In this document: positions 30,915 to 33,838 of the stretch, piece by piece
Layout: each line of letters starts with the position of its first letter
Position numbering within the stretch: position 1 is the stretch's first letter
NCBI RefSeq assembly: GCF_945915485.1
Contig: NZ_CAMEFJ010000020.1
Span: 1 to 33,838 of the forward strand
Direction of reading: 5' to 3'
Length of the DNA stretch: 33,838 nucleotides
DNA from: an uncultured Agrococcus sp.
Lineage (GTDB): Bacteria > Actinomycetota > Actinomycetes > Actinomycetales > Microbacteriaceae
Notes under the pieces: generated by a model
What the model was told of the DNA's origin: nothing
What the model saw: only the letters and a program-made list of their open reading frames with translations
Databases searched by the model: none
Program-made: the position numbers and the translations under genes

Positions 30915-32213
30915 CTAGTGCTCCCGAAGGTCGTACAGGCGCTTGTACTTGCCGTCCGAGCGGGGTAACGAACCCGGCTCGACCGTCATGACCTCGACGG
31001 AGGTTCCTATGCGATCCTTGATCCGCTTGCGAAGCATCCCGGCGGCTACCTCGGTGTCCTCCGCGCGAATCCCGGGTACGCACTCGATCTTGACCGTCAG
31101 CGCATCCATGCGGCCCCTTCTCGTCAGCTCGAGAATGAAGTACGGCGTGAGATTCTCGATTTCGAGCGCGATCTCCTCGATCTGCGTCGGGAAGAGGTTG
31201 ACGCCGCGGAGGATGATCATGTCGTCGTTGCGACCCGTGATCTTCTGGATGCGCCTGAACTGCGGCCTGCCCGTACCGGGCAGCAGCCGCGTGAGGTCGC
31301 GGGTGCGGTATCGCAGCACCGGGAAGGCCTCTTTCGTCAGGCTCGTGAACACGAGCTCGCCCATTTCACCCTCGGCGACGGGCTCGAGCGTCTCAGGGTC
31401 GAGCACTTCCGGGTAGAAGTGGTCCTCCCAGATGTGCGGACCGTCTTTCGTCTCGACGCACTCGTTGCCGACACCGGGCCCCATGACCTCGGATAGGCCG
31501 TAGATGTCGACGGCATCGAGGCCCATGCGCGCTTCGAGCTCCTTGCGCATCTCGTTCGTCCAGGGCTCGGCGCCCAGCACCGCGATCTTCAGCGACGTCG
31601 AGGCGGGATCGACGCCGGCCGCTTCGAGGGCATCCGCGATCGTGAGCAGATAGGACGGTGTGCAAAGGATCGCGTCCGGCTTGAAATCCTGGATCAACTG
31701 CACCTGCCGTGCAGTACCGCCGCCGGAGATCGGAATCACGGTCGCGCCGAGTTTCTCGATGCCTCCGTGGGCACCCAGGCCACCCGTGAACAGGCCGTAA
31801 CCGTACGCGTTGTGCACCATCATCCCCGGCCGGACGCCGGCGGCGCGCAGCGAACGCGCGAGCACGGTCGCCCAGTTGTCGAGGTCCTGCTTCGTGTAGC
31901 CCACGACGGTCGGGCGCCCGGTGGTTCCGCTGGATGCGTGGATGCGGGAGACGCGTTCCATGGGGACGGCGAACATCCCGAACGGGTACGTCTGCCGAAG
32001 ATCATCCTTCGTCGTGAACGGCAGCTTCCGGATGTCGTCGAGTGTCTCGATGTCGCCCGGCTGGACTCCAGCCTCGTCGAGCTTTTCGCGGTAGAGCGGA
32101 ACGTTCTCGTAGGCGTGCGCAACCGACCATTTGAGGCGTTCCAGCTGCAGCGCTCGAAGCTCGTCGACGGAGAGGCGCTCTGCGTCGTCGAAGTGCTCTG
32201 GGAATTCGGTCAC
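30915..32213 (-). CDS. paaK: PaaK, phenylacetate-CoA ligase
   Basis: About 432 residues, AMP-forming ligase that activates phenylacetate to phenylacetyl-CoA, the first step of the pathway. Motifs: HASSGTTGRPTVVGYT (ATP P-loop, about 92-107), YGLSEVMGPGVGNEC (acyl-substrate/AMP block), and KITGRNDDMIILRGVNLFPTQIEE (hinge to the C-terminal lid). Its length is that of the PaaK family, shorter than typical acyl-CoA synthetases. The GTG at 32213 was chosen for its SD (AAGGGAG, 5-nt spacer); an in-frame TTG at 32240 would overlap paaI. It is transcribed with paaI. Confidence 0.95.
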   Translation of the reverse strand: MTEFPEHFDDAERLSVDELRALQLERLKWSVAHAYENVPLYREKLDEAGVQPGDIETLDDIRKLPFTTKDDLRQTYPFGMFAVPMERVSRIHASSGTTGRPTVVGYTKQDLDNWATVLARSLRAAGVRPGMMVHNAYGYGLFTGGLGAHGGIEKLGATVIPISGGGTARQVQLIQDFKPDAILCTPSYLLTIADALEAAGVDPASTSLKIAVLGAEPWTNEMRKELEARMGLDAVDIYGLSEVMGPGVGNECVETKDGPHIWEDHFYPEVLDPETLEPVAEGEMGELVFTSLTKEAFPVLRYRTRDLTRLLPGTGRPQFRRIQKITGRNDDMIILRGVNLFPTQIEEIALEIENLTPYFILELTRRGRMDALTVKIECVPGIRAEDTEVAAGMLRKRIKDRIGTSVEVMTVEPGSLPRSDGKYKRLYDLREH

Positions 32214-32236
32214 GGTGGCTCCCTTGCTCGGTGACT

Positions 32237-32644
32237 TCAAATGGTTTTCGCGGTCGTGAATGAGCGGCCGCGGAACTCGGCGATACGTGTATCGTCATCG
32301 GTCGTCACGGTGACGTCGTAGAGTCCGTTCTTACCGTTCTTGACGACCCTCCTGGCGTGCGCGGTCAGCCGCTGGCCAACGGTTGACGTTGCCAGGAAGC
32401 TGATGTCTGCGCCCTGCGCCACCGTGACGTATTCGTCTTCGTTGCAGGCGTAAGCGAACGCGGTATCGGCGAGTGCGAACACGACACCGCCGTGCGTGAT
32501 GCCGAATCCGTTCATCATGTCATCGCGCAGTGTCAGGGAAACGATGGCCTCGCCGGGCTCGTTGCGGTCGATGGTCATACCCAGCATTCGCGCTGCGGCG
32601 TCGGTCTCGTACATGACGTCGGCGGCGCGTTTCTTTCCAGACAC
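32237..32644 (-). CDS. paaI: PaaI, hydroxyphenylacetyl-CoA thioesterase
   Basis: 135 residues, a single hot-dog-fold thioesterase. The core motif is GFGITHGGVVFALADTAFAYACN (about 47-69), including the H-G-G-V block and the conserved Asp of the following helix. PaaI hydrolyses stalled ring-hydroxylated CoA esters, sparing CoA in the pathway. The GTG at 32644 has GAGGAG with a 5-nt spacer. It is the first gene of the minus-strand paaI-paaK unit, 23 nt before paaK, and divergent from paaA. Confidence 0.93.
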   Translation of the reverse strand: MSGKKRAADVMYETDAAARMLGMTIDRNEPGEAIVSLTLRDDMMNGFGITHGGVVFALADTAFAYACNEDEYVTVAQGADISFLATSTVGQRLTAHARRVVKNGKNGLYDVTVTTDDDTRIAEFRGRSFTTAKTI

Positions 32645-32669
32645 ATGAACTCCTCGTTGAGTGGCGGTA

Positions 32670-32717
32670 TTGCCGGAAGGCTGAAGCGATTATATACTCA
32701 CTGAACGATCGGTCAGT
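32670..32717. promoter_or_regulatory. Divergent paaI/paaA promoter with single TetR-type operator
   Basis: Plus strand: TTGCCG (32670-32675), a 17-nt spacer, TATACT (32693-32698). Minus strand: TATAAT (forward 32689-32694) with CTGACC 16 nt upstream. The 18-base near-palindrome at 32700-32717 (ACTGAACGATCGGTCAGT, one mismatched pair) covers the paaA transcription start and the paaI -35, so one bound repressor would silence both sides. Confidence 0.75.
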
Positions 32718-32743
32718 AAAGATCGATCTGCAAGGAGGCGAAC

Positions 32744-33694
32744 ATGAGCACAGAAGAAGACGTGCTGCAAGCAGACTTCGATGCTCTTATCGAAGCTGAC
32801 CAACGCATCGAGCCCCGCGACTGGATGCCGGAGAAATACCGTAAGACGCTCATCCGGCAGATCTCCCAGCACGCCCACAGCGAGATCATCGGCATGCAGC
32901 CGGAAGCCAACTGGATCACCCGTGCACCGAGCCTGAAGCGCAAGGCCATCCTGATGGCCAAGGTGCAGGACGAAGCGGGCCACGGACTCTACCTGTATTC
33001 GGCGGCCCAGACGCTGGGGATGCCCCGCGACACGATGACCGAGCAGCTGATCGAGGGCAAGGCGCGGTACTCGTCGATCTTCAACTACCCCACACCGACG
33101 TGGGCTGACATGGGTGCGATCGGCTGGCTCGTCGACGGTGCGGCGATCTGCAACCAGGTGCCGCTGTGCCGTGCATCCTACGGGCCGTACGGCCGGGCGA
33201 TGGTGCGTATCTGCAAGGAGGAGTCGTTCCACCAGCGGCAGGGTTTCGAGATTCTGCTCGAGCTTGCGAACGGCACACCGGAGCAGCGCGAGATGGCGCA
33301 GGATGCCGTCAACCGCTGGTACTGGCCGTCACTGATGATGTTCGGCCCGCCGGACGACGAGTCGCCGAACTCGGCGCAGTCCATGGCGTGGAAGATCAAG
33401 CGCTTCTCGAACGACGAACTGCGTCAACGGTTCGTCGGGATGCTCGTCCCGCAGTTCGAAGCGCTCGGTCTCGAGTGCCCCGACAAGAACCTGCGCTGGA
33501 ACGAAGAGACGGGGCAGTGGGACATGAGCGAGATCGACTGGACCGAGTTCTACGAGGTGCTCGCGGGCCGTGGCCAGTGCAACGCGCAGCGGCTGCAGCA
33601 CCGCAGGCAGGCGCACGAAGACGGTGCGTGGGTGCGCGAGGCCGCTGCCGAGTACGCACGCAAACAGGCTCTGCCCGCGAAGGCGGTTGCGTGA
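32744..33694 (+). CDS. paaA: PaaA, catalytic subunit of phenylacetyl-CoA 1,2-epoxidase
   Basis: 316 residues. Ferritin-like diiron protein that epoxidises the aromatic ring of phenylacetyl-CoA as part of the PaaABC(D)E complex. Iron ligands are visible as E47 (HSEIIG), E77-AG-H80 (VQDEAGH) and E160-SF-H163 (CKEESFHQ). The opening [44 protein letters not shown] is highly family-typical. The ATG at 32744 has AAGGAGG with a 5-nt spacer. It is the first gene of the plus-strand paa operon; a 112-nt gap with two hairpins separates it from paaB. Confidence 0.97.
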   Translation: MSTEEDVLQADFDALIEADQRIEPRDWMPEKYRKTLIRQISQHAHSEIIGMQPEANWITRAPSLKRKAILMAKVQDEAGHGLYLYSAAQTLGMPRDTMTEQLIEGKARYSSIFNYPTPTWADMGAIGWLVDGAAICNQVPLCRASYGPYGRAMVRICKEESFHQRQGFEILLELANGTPEQREMAQDAVNRWYWPSLMMFGPPDDESPNSAQSMAWKIKRFSNDELRQRFVGMLVPQFEALGLECPDKNLRWNEETGQWDMSEIDWTEFYEVLAGRGQCNAQRLQHRRQAHEDGAWVREAAAEYARKQALPAKAVA

Positions 33695-33713
33695 TGCGCG
33701 CTGAAGATCCAAA

Positions 33714-33739
33714 ACCAGTGATCCTTTCGGATCACTGGT
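33714..33739 (+). repeat. Perfect 11-bp hairpin between paaA and paaB
   Basis: The stem (33714-33724 with 33729-33739; inner sequence CCAGTGATCC) has a TTTC tetraloop and starts 20 nt after the paaA stop. There is no T-run afterwards. Candidate for an mRNA-stabilising, processing or attenuating element. Confidence 0.7.
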
Positions 33740-33753
33740 GCCTCGCCAGCGCT

Positions 33754-33770
33754 GGATTCGTCCCGAATCC
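33754..33770 (+). repeat. Second hairpin between paaA and paaB
   Basis: GGATTCG, loop TCC, CGAATCC: a perfect 7-bp stem 15 nt after the first hairpin and 36 nt before the paaB start. Confidence 0.65.
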
Positions 33771-33806
33771 AAGTACCCAACTGCGAAACTCGATGGAGAA
33801 TATCTA

Positions 33807-33838
33807 ATGGCTACAGCCGGAGCATCAGGCGAACCCAA
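33807..33838 (+). CDS. paaB: Start of probable paaB (3' truncated by window)
   Basis: An ATG at 33807 with GGAGAA 6 nt upstream opens a frame that runs to the window end; only ten residues (ATAGASGEP after the Met) are visible. The call rests on position: paaB, a small structural subunit of the epoxidase, follows paaA in actinobacterial operons. The visible residues are not diagnostic. Confidence 0.55.
   Translation, partial: MATAGASGEP

Noticed and set aside
1..33838. CRISPR arrays, tRNA or rRNA genes, transposases or integrases
   Set aside because: None seen: no regularly spaced repeats, no cloverleaf-like segments noticed, and no recognisable mobile-element protein despite the accessory character of the region.

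Overview
The window looks like a high-GC actinobacterial chromosome, most likely a Microbacteriaceae-like organism. The reasons are strong G/C third positions, frequent GTG/TTG starts, several apparently leaderless promoters, corynebacterial-type ArsR/ACR3 proteins and an actinobacterial phenylacetate (paa) locus. The assignment is by eye, not by a search.

Layout. (1) 1-954: 3' end of paaZ. (2) 1003-19162: a cell-surface glycopolymer cluster in two convergent arms. The plus arm (1003-7084) encodes a pyruvyl transferase, a CDP-glycerol-type phosphotransferase, an SDR epimerase, a second phosphotransferase and an IspD/TarI-like cytidylyltransferase. The minus arm (19162 down to 7095) encodes two more phosphotransferases, a fused cytidylyltransferase-SDR, a TPR-kinase, an acyltransferase with an SGNH domain, a LicD protein, a second pyruvyl transferase, a third cytidylyltransferase and a second SDR epimerase. 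(3) 19351-22642: small accessory genes: a VOC protein divergent from a TetR regulator over a perfect palindrome, an unknown membrane protein, an RHH-like/MazF toxin-antitoxin pair and a GrpB protein. (4) 22830-29948: an arsenic island. It holds arsR, two flavoproteins and an MFS exporter, facing a tandem ArsC, an ArsR-ArsC fusion and ACR3. (5) 30202-33838: paa genes: a TetR regulator, paaK and paaI on the minus strand, and paaA with the start of paaB on the plus strand.

How the parts work together. The polymer cluster has three cytidylyltransferase modules, each paired or fused with a dehydrogenase or epimerase-type SDR. It also has four CDP-polyol phosphotransferases plus LicD, which fits a teichoic-acid-like polymer built from more than one CDP-activated polyol, with pyruvate ketal and O-acyl decoration. 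No glycosyltransferase, polymer-initiating enzyme or exporter is visible, so those must lie elsewhere. The arsenic island has a second, unexplained half (two flavoproteins plus MFS) beside a standard reduction and efflux half. The two halves share a 10-base promoter motif, TGTATCGACA. The paa genes at both ends suggest that the material from about 1 kb to 30 kb lies inside, or has separated, one catabolic locus.
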